Positions 24,531 through 39,328 are shown, numbered from the stretch's first letter. The stretch is 64,000 bases of DNA from Poecilobothrus nobilitatus (GCA_947095535.1 OX352774.1:233951825-234015824), one strand, 5' to 3'. A program made the numbers and translations. The notes: a model not told the origin generated them from the sequence alone.

Positions 24531-25324
24531 GAAATAAATCTATTTAACTAATGTTATTTTCAATTTTAAAAAATAATTATTTACAAAGTTTATTTCATTA
24601 TCAACTCTTTCAGTTATACCTAAATCATATACGATTTGTTTTTCCTGAACATTTCATTTTAAATTTAAATTGTATTTTTCAATATTATTTGAAATTTCAT
24701 TTCAAAATAAAGTAAAACTTAAAATTACTTTTGACATTTACAAATAAATTTTCTCTTATGTATATGTTTACATGTGTAGGTGTTATATTACATAAAATGA
24801 AAATAAATAATATATAATATGAATACAAATATAAGTAAAAATTGAAAATAAATCCTTTTAGGACTCATTATCCTAAAAGTTAATTGTTTTTTCTTTTAAG
24901 TCAAACATATACGAATTTATTTCTGGAAATCCAAGAGTTGGTATTTAATAAAAAAAAAGGAAAAAATAAGATTTTAAATGTTTGGTATTTTGTGTTTATA
25001 AGAATAAAATTTATTTCTAATCTTAATTTTATTTTGAAATTTATTCATATGAAATAAAAAAAATTATATAATTAATTTTAAACATAATTTAATTTAATTA
25101 AAAGTTTTAAATAAACAAAAAAAAAAAAAATTTTTATTTTGCAACCAAATTTTCTAAAAACAAAAGTTTTTTTTATGGTAATTGTTTCGTAAATAAAAAT
25201 TCAATTTAAATTAACATATATATAACATTTAAATTACATACAGAAAAAAAAACATTTACCATGTTTAGAAGAGATTTTCTAAGTGTTAAAATTATAATTA
25301 AAAACGAAGAAGAGTGTAAAAGAC

Positions 25325-26035
25325 TGTTGCAATTCTGGGATACCCTCATTAACATAATATATGTTATTTTCTTAAAATTTTTTCATCTTTTACAAGATTT
25401 CAGATGTCCAGCTTAATTAAGTTGCAACCTACATGCAACCTACATGAACCACTTGCGTTAGAGCAACCAAAATTCAAAGAACTTATCGCATTATACATTA
25501 TTATTACAGAAGTTGTTACAGTAATTACAAAAGTCGTTGACTTGCAGCTTGTTATTGTTTGACAAAATTTCAGATACCAAGCTTCAAAATAGGTACTGAG
25601 TTTTTCATATAAAAAAAAGAGAATTTATATGGTAGCTACCCGAACCTGCTGCTCTAGACCAACCAAATGTTGGTTTGCAGATGTTGGTTGGTTGGTTTCC
25701 AGATGTTGTTAAAATGGAATTTGAAACCTTCTCACAAAACTTCAAATACCAAGCTTCATAATGGACACTGAGTTATTTTCATTTAAACCTGCAAGTTGAA
25801 TGATAGCTGTTTGCACGCACTTTTAAACTTGCTGATGGATTTAAATAGCGAAACTAACAATTTTACAAAAGTGACATAATAAAAATTTCAGAATCCTATA
25901 TTTTCTTTATTTTTGTGTTATCGTGCGGACGTCGGACAAACGGACGGACGGACTTTGTCATATCTATATTCTTTTAGGTATCACAAACGTAATGGTAAAT
26001 TTATTATGGTCTTAAACATGCGTTCATCCGGTATA
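25325..26035 (+). mobile_element. Rep-D element, second copy
   Basis: The same word order as at 20275: 'gctctagaccaaccaaatgt', 'cagatgttg', 'ttctcacaaaacttcaaata', 'ccaagcttcataatggacac', then 'gtgttatcgtgcggac', a short (GGAC)n run and the end block 'atcacaaacgtaatggtaaa' with 'gcgttcatccggtataaaa'. An extra 'ttggttggttggtt' repeat lies at 25683-25700. A small related fragment is at 54590-54720. Confidence 0.6.
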
Positions 26036-28029
26036 AAAAAACTTATTCGATAAAATGCCATTTGTATGCCTTTTTGATCAAAAATCTATTTTCAAATATT
26101 TTATTCTCTTTTGAAACATAACAGTTTTATATTTTATTTTTTTTAGCTTCACTTTTGTTTTAGTCTATAGATGTGATCATTCATGGCAGTAAATTAGAAT
26201 TACCCTTGAAAAATAATTTTGCAGAAGCTGAAGGAATGAGAAAAAAGGAAAAATGTAGACATATTTAACTCATATGCATTTAGTTGTATCCGTTTTTTAT
26301 AAAAAAAAATCCAGTAACGTCACAAATATTAGCTAGAACAATCTACTGCATTTATAAGGATGGGCGAAAGCTGTATAATATCTAAATCGGTATAAATGCT
26401 TCTTATACCAATAGCTCCTTTTTTTTTTTTTATATTTTATAACTTATTTATGCAGTCTAGAAATTTATATTAATAGTTTTCATGTTTTATAATGTATCTA
26501 TGCAGTTTGACAGTTTGTAGATCGTAAAAAATCATCGGCCAATGAATAAATGAACTGTCATATAAAACGATTGAATTTTTTCTTTTTAATTTATTCAGGG
26601 CGATTTTCAAAAGGAAACACTTTTTTTGCAATTTTAAAGTATTTTAAATACAGTTTGAACATGTTTTGAACATGTTTTTTAATTACCTATTTTGAATTAA
26701 ATTTGCAATATAAGATTTCCCAGATACAAATAAATCCAACAATGAAGTAGATCTACAATCTGAGACAAATACTTGCAATTTGGTACAAGAACAAAACAAA
26801 CTAAACGTTAAACTGCCATGAAAATAAGAAATTATCAAGGGATAATTAAATTTAGCATATTTCTTTTTGGGGAACACTAAAAAAACCTACACATCCGGGT
26901 TCCAGAAATTAAATTGAAAGATTGCAATTTTTAAACTAGCATAGAACTTTGAAACACATATGTTTTCATTTGTTAAATGGAAAGAGCAAAAATTCTAATA
27001 ATTATAGTTAAGAGAAGTATTTTAGATCTGTCAAAAGACGCTTAGACTTCCCTTACTTTTATAGGTTTTTTAAAGCTTTTAAAGTTTGTAAAAGCAAAAT
27101 TTATTTACAATATCTAAAGTTTTATATTAATATTTTGGAAATTTATCTAAGCCTTCAAAAATTCAGAGTTTTACTTAATATCTTCAAATTCATTAAATAA
27201 TTTTAAAAACAATCATAAAAGAACAAACGGAAAGTTATAAATAAAGACATAAGTAAACTTTTAATTATATAAAGTGGGTAAGATTTAATATTGAAAGAGA
27301 ATATTTCATATGTTGTTTAAGTTGTTTTAAGTACAATCAAAAACACAATTCATATAAATTTTATTTTTTACCAAAAAAAACATTTCAATATTAAAAATAT
27401 AATTTTAAATCTCTTTTGTTTATTTTGTTTGAGAGATGCTGCATTTAAAAAGAAAAATCTTGTACATTTAAAATAAAAGACGATCCTTTAAAAACAAAAA
27501 AACAAAAATTTCTTTTTCAATTCAAATAAAACAATAAAATAGAATCTGTCAGGACATTTTAGTGCAACACTTCGGCCTGTCTCATACTTTCACCCCATAA
27601 TTAATTTTCTTAAGATATTATTTATTATAAACTTTATTTTAAAATTAAAAGCATTTAATATGTTTAGTAATGATTCGTTAAATAAAATTCTATCAGAGTT
27701 TGACTTTTAATATTTTTGTCAATCTTTTACGCAGTCAAATAATTTATAAATTGAATGTAAAACGTCTAGGACTTGCCTAAGACTAGAAATTATATATAAG
27801 GATTTCGTCACTTTTTTTAGCTTTCTGGATGTCGTGATTTTTTAGTAAATAAGACGGCGGATGGAGTCAAGAGATTTGTTTTCAGCATTGACTTCCTTAT
27901 GATTTTCTTATTCCTTATGGGCGCTTTTATGGGCGCTTCCTTATGGGCGCTCTCAATTTCGTATCATGAATATTGATTTGTAGAAGTTTCACGTTATTTT
28001 AAAGAGTAAATTCGTAAAGGAGCGAAAAG
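26036..28029. other. intergenic, nothing recognised
   Basis: A+T-rich. 27540-27600 is a short GC-richer patch ('gtgcaacacttcggcctgtc') without coding meaning. No gene. Confidence 0.5.
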
Positions 28030-29220
28030 ATGAAAAAAACAACAAAAAAAAAAAAAACTAAATTTAAAGCGTTACTCTAAATTTATTTTAAAGATAAAAT
28101 CTTAAAAGAAAATTTTATTTATGTTTTAGTTTTAAAAAAAATAAAAATGCTAAAAGAAAACCAAGTAGTGAAAACATAAAAAGAAAATAAAATGCACTTA
28201 ATAAAAAAAAAAGATATGTTTTTTCATTATCCTTTTACTAAAATAAAATATTTATTATTTTATTCCCCCTCTTTCTCTTTTTTTTCAACAATCAACAAAT
28301 GTAAAAAATTTGAATTTATATGTTAGAAAGAAATTCACACTATAGATACTACCATTATTTTATTTATTTTTTTTTTTTGTTAACTTTATTCTATAGTGTG
28401 ACGTACAAAATAGTGAAATGGATTTTCTGTTGTTACAAAAATGCTTTTTAGTGTTTCATTGTCGTTTTCTAAATAAAAATATAAAATATATGGTGATCCT
28501 TTGTTTAGTTTTCTTATTTCAGTTCTGTTCTATTTTTTTTTTTTTAAAAGGATATTATGTCAAAAATATATTTAAATATTGCATTTATTTTTTTTTTTTG
28601 TGTTTTTTTTAGATTTTTATTTTATAAATTGCAATTTTATATAAAAATTTATGTTTACTATATTCTACTCCTCTTATAAATAAAATAAACTGAAAAGTGA
28701 TTTATTATATTTTTCTTTACAAAGAAATGAATTTCTAGAAAATTAAAAAAAAAGAAAATATATTCAAAAAAAAAAAAATGAATATATTATTTTTTAATAT
28801 TATTTTTTTTATTATAAAATTGCACTGAACAATTAATGAAGACTTATATTAAACATATGTGAAATATAAATTTTAACCCTCCAGTACAGCTCGTGTATGA
28901 ATTTTTTCCGTCCAAATTTATTTTAAAAATAAATAATTTTTTTTTTTAATACTTATAACGCTTATCACAGTTTAAGAGGTAACGCTGAATTGTAACGTTG
29001 TCTAAAATAACAATTTTCTCGTCATTTCTTTCGTTGATTTTTGAAAATTTCAACAGTCTTTGACTGTTAATTGCAATCATTTCTTATGGCTTTTTTTTTT
29101 TGCAGTTTTTGTCCTAAACACTGTTAAACTTTGTACTGAAAACTGTAATAAAAAATTTTTTGTTTAAAATTTTCCCAGGATAATATAATATATTAATATA
29201 CTATATATATAGGTTCGGTT
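28030..29220. repeat. A/T homopolymer-rich block
   Basis: Dense poly-A and poly-T runs with small islands of normal sequence; the 64-codon ORF at 28418 is poly-T driven and rich in Phe/Leu. Just left, at 27907-27951, is a short local duplication 'ttatgggcgctt' (three occurrences). Nothing gene-like. Confidence 0.6.
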
Positions 29221-30894
29221 GATTTTTGTACAATTCAATAATAATAAGGAAGGGGTAAAAAAATGTCACGAATAGCTGATTACATAAAAAAAGTTAATAA
29301 CCATTATTGAATGTTAATGAATTTATTTAAAATAGTACTTAATGAACGATTAGAATCTACAATCAACTAACGGATACAATTAAACTGCAGCTTACTAAAA
29401 CGAAATTCACCAAACAGCTTAAGAAATATCAGCAAACCAGAATTAAATCAACCCAAAATGGTCCCGAACAGATTTAAACAGAAAACTAAATTTATATCTT
29501 CAAAATCAAAACTATTAACTATACAATTTTATCAACCTTATTTTAACATTGTGAATATGGGTATAAATTAAAAATAGATCTAAAATAAAATATATCAATA
29601 AGGTATCAAAATGTGGTAATCAACCAATTATTATTCTTATCATGATAACGCAACATAAAAAACTCCAGACAGAGAAATCAAATATAAAAAATAAAATAAA
29701 TATAATAAATGTTTTTTTTTTTTCTAACTAAAACTTAATATTTTCAGAAAAATGATCTATGAATGATCCCAGAAATGATATCTTATATTATTATTAATGC
29801 ACATTTATGTATTTTTATATTTTGGGTCAATATGATTCAGCGCGAATAGTTATGAAAAAATTATGTATAAGTACTGCAAGGTTAAATGCAAAATTATTTT
29901 GTATTTAAACAGAGTCATCAACTGCGCAAATTAATAAAAAAGCTAGCAAAGTTTTTGAAATACAGTTGTGCATATAAGCCATATAAAATGTTTTTGATTA
30001 TATTATACTTTATCTATAAACACAAGAAATTCATTTAAAATTCATGCAAATGTTCTTTTCAACACTAATTACACTTCATTTAGTTTTCTAAATGTATCTG
30101 TAAATTATGAGAGTAGAAGAGTGAAAGGAGTAATATAGAAAAAAGATCTTGAGCTGGCAGAACATTTTTGACAGATAATATTTATTCCATGGAAACTTTG
30201 TTCCAATTTAATTTTGTATTATTTTAAATGCAGCCCTTGATGAATAATCTGAATATCTTGTGTGATTACTAAACAAACGCGAAAAACGATGTTGATAACA
30301 TAATATGAAGGTCAGTAAATTTAATTATCTCAAATACATCTTTTGAGTGCCTAATTTATACTCATCTGCTCACTTTTCTAAAACTTTTCACTCAACATTG
30401 AAATTTAAAAATTAACGGAGAAAACAAGAGCAACAGAACTGTTTCTTCGTATTGTACGATTATTTATAAAATCACCCTCCTCTTATGTTTATACTAATCA
30501 TTTTTCCCTCTTATATTCACACTTACTAATATACAATCCATTTACTTTTATATAAATGTTGATATTATTGTATTTCCTCAGTTTCGTTAGTTACATTCGA
30601 ATCACACTAGTTTATATAAAAGTTATGTGAAAGAAAATAGCAAATAGAACTAAATATCAGGAGTGACAACAGTTAAAAAATACTGACAACGTGTCAAAAG
30701 TTGACAAATGTGACATTTAAAATTTCATTATAGTAATTAGAGATAAAATACAAATAATTCTTGCTAAAACAATTCATATAATATAAAGGTCTAATTTTTC
30801 CATACACGGTGAATCTCCTAGACCGCACCTCCAGGCATGAAATACTTATAATTTGATATTTATATTAATAATTTAAAATAAAACACACACAATA
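29221..30894. other. intergenic of more complex composition, unrecognised
   Basis: Less homopolymeric than both neighbours, with stretches such as 29380-29480 and 30400-30620 that look like old unique or transposon-derived DNA. No open frame or motif found. Confidence 0.4.
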
Positions 30895-33660
30895 TATTGT
30901 AGGTATCATCTAATTTTTATTGTTAATTTTCTTGGTTTTTATTTATTTATTTTTTGTTTTTTATTAATTTTTATTAATTTTTTTTTAATTTTTTTATTTA
31001 TTTATTTTTTTTTTAATTTTTATTTAAAATGTATTTGAAATGTTTTCAATTTTTAATTAATTATATTTTCAATTAAAAGAAAAAAAAAAAACTAATAATA
31101 AAGAAATGTAATGAAAAAAAAAACAATGAACAAAATATAAAACTTAAACTTAAAGAATGTTTAAAGTATTTAGTAATGGAATAAAAAAAAAATAATAATA
31201 ATAAAAAATAAAAATATAAAATAAGTTAAAATTAATTTTTAAGATTAAAAATTTAAAATATACATACTATTTTTTTGTGTGTTATATATATCTAGTTTTT
31301 TTTTTTTTTATTTTCATTTATTAATAATTTTTTCCTTTTATTTTTTTTATTAATAAAATTACAAATTTAAAACAAACAATTTAATATTTTTACTTTTTTT
31401 TTTCTGTTTTAACTAATTTATATATGTATTTTTTAATATATTATTTTATTAATAATTTACAAATTTTTATATATATATATATATATATATTAATTTTATT
31501 TTAATTATTTTCGTTTCATTTTTCAATTCGCTTATAAATAATTTATTATATCTTTTATTTTTCCTTTTTTAAGTTTTTTTTTGTTTTTATTTTGCTCCAA
31601 ATTTCTAATAAAATAAATGTATTGTAACAGACATTAATATAAATATTATTGTTTATTATTTTTTTTTTTTTTTTTTGTGTTTAATTAGAATTATTATCAT
31701 TACAATTATATTTATAATATATTTTATTATATAATTTATTAGCATGAATTTCTTGTGCTTTCATATTTTATTATTATAGCGTTAAATATAATTCTTCAAA
31801 ATTTCAATAATACATTTCAAATGATTATATGTTTTTTTTTGTTTTTTTTTTTTTTTAAGATATATTATTTATATTTATATTTTATAATAATATATTAATA
31901 TAATATTTTATTTTTAAGTATTTTAACAATAAAGATTTAAAACAATATTTAATAAAATATATTAATTTAATTAAATAAAAATGAAAGAAAAAAATAGATA
32001 TATTAATTTAATCAAAAAATATTAATAAATATAAATAAAATATTATATTAATAATATATTAAATTACATTGTTTTATAAAATATAGATATTATTTTTATA
32101 TTCAATAATATAATATGAATTTATAAAATTTATGAAATATTATCATTATATATTAAATATATATATATTTTTTTTATATAACAGTTTATAAGTTTTATTT
32201 TTTTTTTTTTTAATTTCCAATGTTTTTTTTTATTTAATTTTTTTTTTTTTTATTTCTTTAAATATTTAAATTATTAACAATAATACTGTGTAAATTGCTT
32301 ATTAATTAAATAAAATTGTTATTTATTATTTCATGATTTTATTAATTTTTTTTCTTTAAATTTTTTTATTAAGTTTATTAATTTATATAATATATAATAT
32401 ATTTTCTCCTAAATTTTATATATTTGATTTTATTATTTATTTTATATAATTTTGAGTAAGAAAAAGAGAAATGGATTATTTATACAGTTGAGTTATTAGT
32501 TGTGTGTCCTTTTTAAAATTTAAAATTCATTTTATTTGAGTGTAGAAATATACGAAATATAATATTATGAAGAAAATATTAATATGGTGTATAATATATA
32601 TATAATGTATATTATAATATATATATATATATATATATTTAATATAATAATTATTGAATTTAAATATAAATGGTCATAATGAAATTTTTTTTTTGTATGT
32701 ACATTATAGAGAGTTTTAAAATTGTTTTCTAAAATTTTTTTTTTATTGATTTCTTTTTTTTTTTTTATTTGTTTTATGCAATTAAAACTTATGTAAATCT
32801 ATGACTTTGATATTTTCTTTTTTATTGATAAATTAATAATTAAGGTTATTAATAGTATATTTTATTATAAAGGTTTTTTTTATTAAATAGAAGATATGTG
32901 TAGAAGAAATTATTTAATTACTTAAAAATTATTAAAAAAAAGTAAAATTTTTATTTATACTTAAATTAAAAAAAGAATAAAAAAAAAAAATAAAAAAAAA
33001 AAATTTATAACATGTAAAATTAATATATTTGAAATGGTTTTTAATATAAAATTCATTTCATTTATCATAAAAACAAAAAAAAAAAAATCATTATTAATTA
33101 TTTATTAATAATTTTTATAAAATTTTACTTATACACATTATAAATTAAAATTAAAATTTTATTTACAAATTATTAAAAAAAAAAAATACAATTAAAATGA
33201 CTTTAATTTTATATTAATGAATAAAAATATTGACTAGATCCTGTGATTTTTGACTTTTATTATTATTAATGTTTTTCTTTTTTTGTAATATTTAAATTAT
33301 GATATATAACTGTAGTTGGTATGTATATATCGTATTATTAGAAGATAGAACGGTTAAAAAAAAATTTAAAAAGAATAATTTTTAAGATATTAATTAAAAA
33401 TAAGTTTTTTTTTTATTATATTTTAGTATTTGAGTCATTTAAAATTTATTATTCTAATATTTTTAAGGATAATGTTTCCTGTTTCTTTTTTAAGTTTTAA
33501 TTATTTTAAACGTTGGCAGTTATATGAAAAATTTTGATATGGTTTTTTAAAATTAATTTTTCAAAATTAATAATAAAAAAAAAATTTAATAGTTTAAATT
33601 AATTTTTTAAATAGAATGTATGAAAGTATGAAATATTTAATTATAATTTGAAATTATTGT
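30895..33660. repeat. almost pure A/T low-complexity block (2.8 kb)
   Basis: G and C are nearly absent over this block, well beyond the high A+T of the surroundings. It is made of poly-T/poly-A runs, 'ttaat/attaa' words and (AT)n runs, the clearest at 31469-31491 and 32614-32638. No coding, RNA or mobile-element signature is visible. Possible roles such as scaffold attachment or replication-origin-like DNA are guesses. Confidence 0.85.
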
Positions 33661-35597
33661 TAATTATTAATTTTTTTTCGTCAAATCTGTTTACAGATTG
33701 GAAATTTTTCCATTAACAGATTTGTTTTACTAGTATAAATATTTCATCTCTTCTTCACAAATTATTTTAAAGTATGATCAAATTATGTCATTTAAACATA
33801 TTAGAAAATTGTAGTTTAATATCATATAAATCTTTAAAATTGATACATACTAAATATTATGAATGAGATTTCTAGATGAGATTGAAATATTATGAAATAA
33901 ACAATTCTCTTCGTTACTTCTGAAGGATTGTACTATTTTAATTTATTGTACTTTGTTGGAGCTACAATAAATATGAGTTTAATGTCTTCCACAATATCTG
34001 GGAAGTTTTTGATTCCTTTTGGGCTTGTAATATCAACTTTCATAAAGAATATTTATTTTGAAAAAAAATTGAATGCATATTCAAATCTGCAAAAAAAAAA
34101 AATACTTGTGATTGAACATATCCAAATTAAAGTCAATTCATTATAGATTATTATGTGCATAACATGCAATCAAGGGATATCTAATCTAAATCTAATTAGA
34201 TTAGATTATCTAATTAGGATATCAATCTAAAAATAATTTAGTTTTTTAAATCATTTTCTTTCTTAAAACAAGTACCTAGAGCATATTATGGGAATTCAAG
34301 ATTAAATTAAAGAAATTTAAACATTTTTACTCTAAAAATTTCAGATTTTAAACAAATACCTTAAAATTCAAAAACTTTCTGTTCAAAAATGAAGTTTTTA
34401 TGACAAAAAAGTGTCAAAATAATTTTTCACAACATTGACTGTACTTGTATTGAAAAAAAACTATTTAAATCCTTTTCAAATATTTACCATTACTTAAATC
34501 CAATTGAAAGGATATTAGTAAAATAAGAAAATCATACAACAAAAAAAAAAAATTCGTTTTTAATGTTATTAAATTAGTTTTTCGTACATTACTCTTTCTG
34601 TTACTTCTATATAATTTAAGTATTTTGATCTTTTAAATTAATGAGTTTAGGTATTCAAATTATAATAATAACTAAAAAGAAAATTTATATTCTTAGAAAA
34701 TAATAAAATTGTTAATCAAATATGTAAATACTTAACAAAATATATTTTTAGTGTAGTCAAAAATCACTTATAACAAAATATAAAAAAAAATGCACAGATA
34801 AATTACACTTACAACTAAATAAATTAGAATACAAAATAAAAAAGTCGTTTTCATATAATTTTAAAATATTTATACCAGTTTAAAGAAAAATTCTCTTTTC
34901 TTACCTTTATTTATTTATTTTTTTTTTTAATTCGACCATTCATTTTTTTAGTATGAAAAAAATAAAATAATAATAAAAGGAATATAAAATAAATTTTTTG
35001 TTTAAAATTCCTATATTAATATATTTTTTGTATTTCGAAAATGTGCTATAATTCCAACATCCTTAAAACAAAAAAACAAATTAAAAATATGAAAAATAAA
35101 TTTAAATATCATCAAAATTCTTTTTTTAATTTTTCTTTTTTCTTTTGCTGAAATTTATTTCAATTTTTTATTTTTTTAAAAAATTTTAAAAAGAAAATTC
35201 GTAATTAAAAAGAAAATAAAAAGAAAATTATATATTTTTTTTTGCATTATTTTAAAATATAATATTAAAAACAGAAACTTAAGATGTTATTTTATACAAA
35301 TATAATATAATACAATATATACATAATATATATACAAAAAATAAAAAAAGAAATGCGTTTTTTATTTTTGTATCTATATTATGTATTTATTTATAAAATA
35401 ACCTTCAAAACTTGCCAAACAAACAAATAGATACATAAAAACTTTAAAGATACTTTAAGCTTTACGGTTATTTTCAAAATTGAAGAAGGAATTATGTTTC
35501 AATGAAAAGTATATTTTGAAAATTTTTTTTCCCCCTGAAAATATGCAATTTAAAAAAAAAAATGTTGTGTAAAATCTCTTGAATTTTTATTATACAT
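33661..35597. other. intergenic, nothing recognised apart from the 34176 palindrome
   Basis: A+T-rich. The 72-codon ORF at 33928 has a somewhat protein-like middle (MSLMSSTISGKFLIPFG) but no family match, splice context or conserved motif. Confidence 0.45.
34176..34225. repeat. palindromic 'atctaat' cluster
   Basis: gatatctaatctaaatctaa continues ttagattagattatctaatt and aggatatc; the arms AATCTAATTAGATT and the outer GATATC pair with each other. Probably simple-sequence palindrome. Confidence 0.5.
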
Positions 35598-35702
35598 GGG
35601 GCTTCGGTAGCCTAGTGGGTAGACGTGTGGTGTATTAACCGTATTAACCGTGTGGTGTATTAACCGTAAGTGTTTTTTTCTTTACATACCCCCCTTACGA
35701 CC
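35598..35702 (+). mobile_element. tRNA-derived SINE, rearranged copy lacking the B box
   Basis: It starts with the family head (GGGGCTTCGGTAGCCTAGTG) including the A box. The B-box part is replaced by a local duplication of 'gtgtggtgtattaaccgt', followed by the degraded body start ('ccccccttacgacc'). Without the B box it is presumably transcriptionally dead. Confidence 0.7.
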
Positions 35703-38700
35703 AAATATAATGAAAATATATAGTATATAATATAAACAAAATAAATAATATTAGTATATAATTTAATAATAGTATAAAAACCTATAATGGCCGTAGTAGC
35801 CGATGGTTTAATAATATTGCATTACATTTATGTATGTAATATTAATATAAATAAAAAATAATAAATAATAAAAATTTTATTATACATATATTTTAAATTT
35901 AAATTATATATTTTATTAAGCTTCTAATTGATTGCGTTCATTCTATATCCTAATTTGTATTCTAAAATGAAAATATCCTGGTTATCCTGTTTAAAAGCAG
36001 CCATCATTTTAATTGTTTTCTGTCCAATACTTTTTTAAAAATATGGTAAAATATAACCTGTCAATGGCATACTCCGAATACCAAACATTGAAAATATTTC
36101 TTTTTTAAAATAGTTATGTCTTTAAGGATATAAGGATATTATTTATAAGGATATAATACTTTCTGACATTGCTAAATTTGAAAAATATAAAATGTTTGTG
36201 TTTGTTGAATCAATTAAATTTAAAATGTAGATCTTATAGCAAATCTAAGATTTTAAATATTTTATTGAATGATCCTTTGAGAATAAAAGTACAAAAGTAC
36301 TATTTAAATTTCTAATCGTTAATAATTTTGATCTAAGTATTATTATAGGAATTAAATAAGAATATAATATATAAAATATATTTAATTTGAGAAAAAAATA
36401 TTGGGCTTTAGTTGGTGAAAAATGTATGATTAGAAAAAGGATCAATTATAATTATGTTTTATACCTACTCAAAAATTGTAGTTATCTATTTAATTATGTA
36501 CATATTTTTATTTTTTTAAATAAATTTGAAACTCTACTAGAAACTCTTACAATAAATTAAATCTTTTGAACCAAAGAACCATTCACTTAAATAATACTAT
36601 TTTCATGCTACATCAAAATTTTCTTTTTAATTTGTAATTTGTAATTATTTAAAAAATTTACTTTAATAAAAATTTTTCAAAAAGTTCAATTAAGATTTAT
36701 TGATTTTTAGTTTCTAGTTAACAGTCCAAGAAGAAATGACCACAGCCAAAAAAATAACGAAATCAATTTTAAATTTTATCGAATATGGAACTAAAAATTG
36801 AATTATATTATTTAATACAAAAAAAAAAAAAGCTTTAAAAGTATGCTTTTCTATATATTCTACATGGTTTCCAAATATTTCTTCTTAAATTAAGAATATT
36901 TATTTTTTGTTCATTCATTTTTTATATAAAGGGACAAAAACTGTGTTTTTCTTTTTTCTTTAATAGTATTTTTCCCAAGGACAATATTGACAAGTATAAA
37001 AACTGAACCGAACTGAAAAACTAAAAATGAAAATTGTTTTATACATTTACACCAAATTCTTCATAAATCTCGCAACCCTCATCTTTAATCTCACACTTTT
37101 TAAGTTTTGCATTTTCAATACTTGAACTTTATTTTCTTTTTTGTTCATTTTTTTTTTTTTTTTTTGGAATAAAAAAAGGAATAATTTAATATAAGCGCCG
37201 TAATAAAACTGGTGATGTTGAAAAATACTTTTTTTTTTTTGCAATATTCTGTGTACATACGGTATACAAAGATTGCACAATATAGCGACTATAAAAATTA
37301 CAAAAAAAAAAAGTAAGAAAACGAAAAAGCAAAAAGAATTAATATTAAATAAAAATACAGTAGGTGTGTATAATAAAATCTACATTAGGATATGATTGGG
37401 ATTTGTATTTCTATTTATGTGAAATTTCATTATTGTTTAAAAGTGAGGGCGCTTTACAAAACTTAAAGTCAAATATTTTAATATGCAGTTACTTTGTCTA
37501 CAATCAATTCATCATATACTGAAATTCACCACTATTTTTATAGTTCTTTGTTGCCTATAGAAAGATATACTGTTCCTATCTTTTCATAATCCTGTTAGAG
37601 CAGGAGTTTACTTTTTCAAAAATTCCAGATTCATAATACCCTACCTCTGACAATTTATTAAACTAAAGTAAGAATTTTATTTTTAACAAACATGAAATAT
37701 AATAAGACCCAAAGAAAAAAGAATGACAGCTAAGAGAATCACAAGTAGAATACTCAAATGAAAATGGGGACTAAATATAATAAAAATATAAAGACACTAT
37801 AACAAAAAAGAGAAGAGGGAATATAATATAATAATAATATTTACTAGAGCAAAGAATATTTCCTTTTCAAAACGGCTCAAAAAAAAAAAAAAAACAACAA
37901 AAAAAAAGGAAAAATGTATGGTAGATCACGTCCATTCTACAAAAGATATAAAAGGATTTCCTGGTTCTCATAAAAAAAAAATTTCTTCATCTTTAAGTCT
38001 TAGAATAAAGTGATAAAAGAAACGAGGAAATGAAATTTAAATACTTTATTTTCTTTTCCTCTCATCTATTTCCTTCTTTTTTTATTCTGTCTCTTTCGTT
38101 TTTTTTTTTTTTTTTATTTTTTTATGTTTCAACTAACATTGAAAATATGATATGGTATTATTACTTTTATCAAAAGCGATTTTATGCTGAAAGAAGTGAA
38201 AAAAAAATAAAATTAAAAAACGCAAAATTGAAACTAGAAAGAGAAAATAAAAAAGAAAAGTGAAAAACAAAAAAAAATTCGAGAAATTTATATTAAATAA
38301 AAAAAAAAAGACGAAAACAAAAAAAAAATCCTTATTATGAAGTCCTTACAAGTTCAATCCGATTTAACTATCTCATTAAATGAAATTAGTTTCCACCAAA
38401 AATGTACGAAGATTTTGAATTTTTTTTTATTTTTTATTTAAATTTGCATTAATGAGTTGGAGTTTTTGGAAAGAAATGGGGGAAAGACAATGGAATTCAA
38501 TTAGAGTGTACCCTTCTTTTTTTAAAAGAAATTTTGTTTTGGTTACTATTATTCAGGTAAGTTTTTAAGGTGGTAATCTATAGCTGCTTACCTGTTATGG
38601 ATTATTATAATGGTTATTTAAAATTTCTTTATCATATTTTCCTGAAATTAGCGAATTGTTTTTTTTTTATTTTTGTTTTTATTTTTGAAATTTTAATTTT

Positions 38701-39160
38701 CTTAGATTTTCTTTTCAGTTTATAAATTACTTGAAAGAATATATTATTAGTGGAGAGTAGTATAATAATGAAAATTGAATCAAAAAAAAAAATTCAACTT
38801 AAAAGCAAAAAAATAAAAATTTTTTTTTAGATTATTATAATTCACTGCAGAACAGTTAAAGAGGAAGGATGCTAAGGAAGAGCTTAACAATGATTTTGAT
38901 ATTTGATATTTGAAATAAACAAAAAAAAAAATTAATTTAAATTAACTTAAAAATATTCAGATATTAAACGTGATCTAAAATATTTTCTACTCAGTTTCTT
39001 ATTATAAAATATTTTTTAGAAACTTAGAATATTAGAAAAGTTGGTTTGAAAAATATAGCATTGTAATACCAGATTTGAAACATTTTTTATAGTTTAATGA
39101 TTGAAATTGGTTCAAGTTTCTTTTCAACCGAAATTCATGTTTTAAGATACTTGATCTTTA
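35703..39160. other. intergenic downstream of Pvf, nothing recognised
   Basis: A+T-rich with poly-A/poly-T runs (37148-37165, 37880-37900, 38100-38130). ORFs at 36245, 37047 and 38030 are low-complexity. The Pvf 3' UTR end probably lies to the right of this region. Confidence 0.5.
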
Positions 39161-39328
39161 CGTAGCATCAATGTGTAGTATATTTAAACAAAATTTGGTA
39201 CCGAGGGAGATTTCTTTTCCATTAATAACATGTACCTGTGTAGGTTTTGTACCCGAATTTTCTAATAGATCTCTTAATTTTAAATAGTATCTATTCAAAT
39301 ACGAAGTATCACACCATTTACTTTTTTT
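39161..39328 (-). pseudogene. unrecognised coding-like segment just 3' of Pvf
   Basis: Between in-frame stops the minus strand reads a 56-codon open stretch whose second half looks like real protein rather than the Lys/Asn/Ile/Phe mixture usual in this DNA. It includes SKWCDTSYLNRYYLKL, LRDLLENSGTKPTQVHV and INGKEISLGTKFCLN, and ends with TAA at 39160-39158. There is no suitable start Met and no convincing splice acceptor on the upstream side, which is a poly-T run on the plus strand. It lies about 230 bp beyond the Pvf stop on the same strand, so it could sit in the 3' UTR. I do not recognise the family. It may be a transposon or retrocopy fragment, or chance. Confidence 0.3.
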
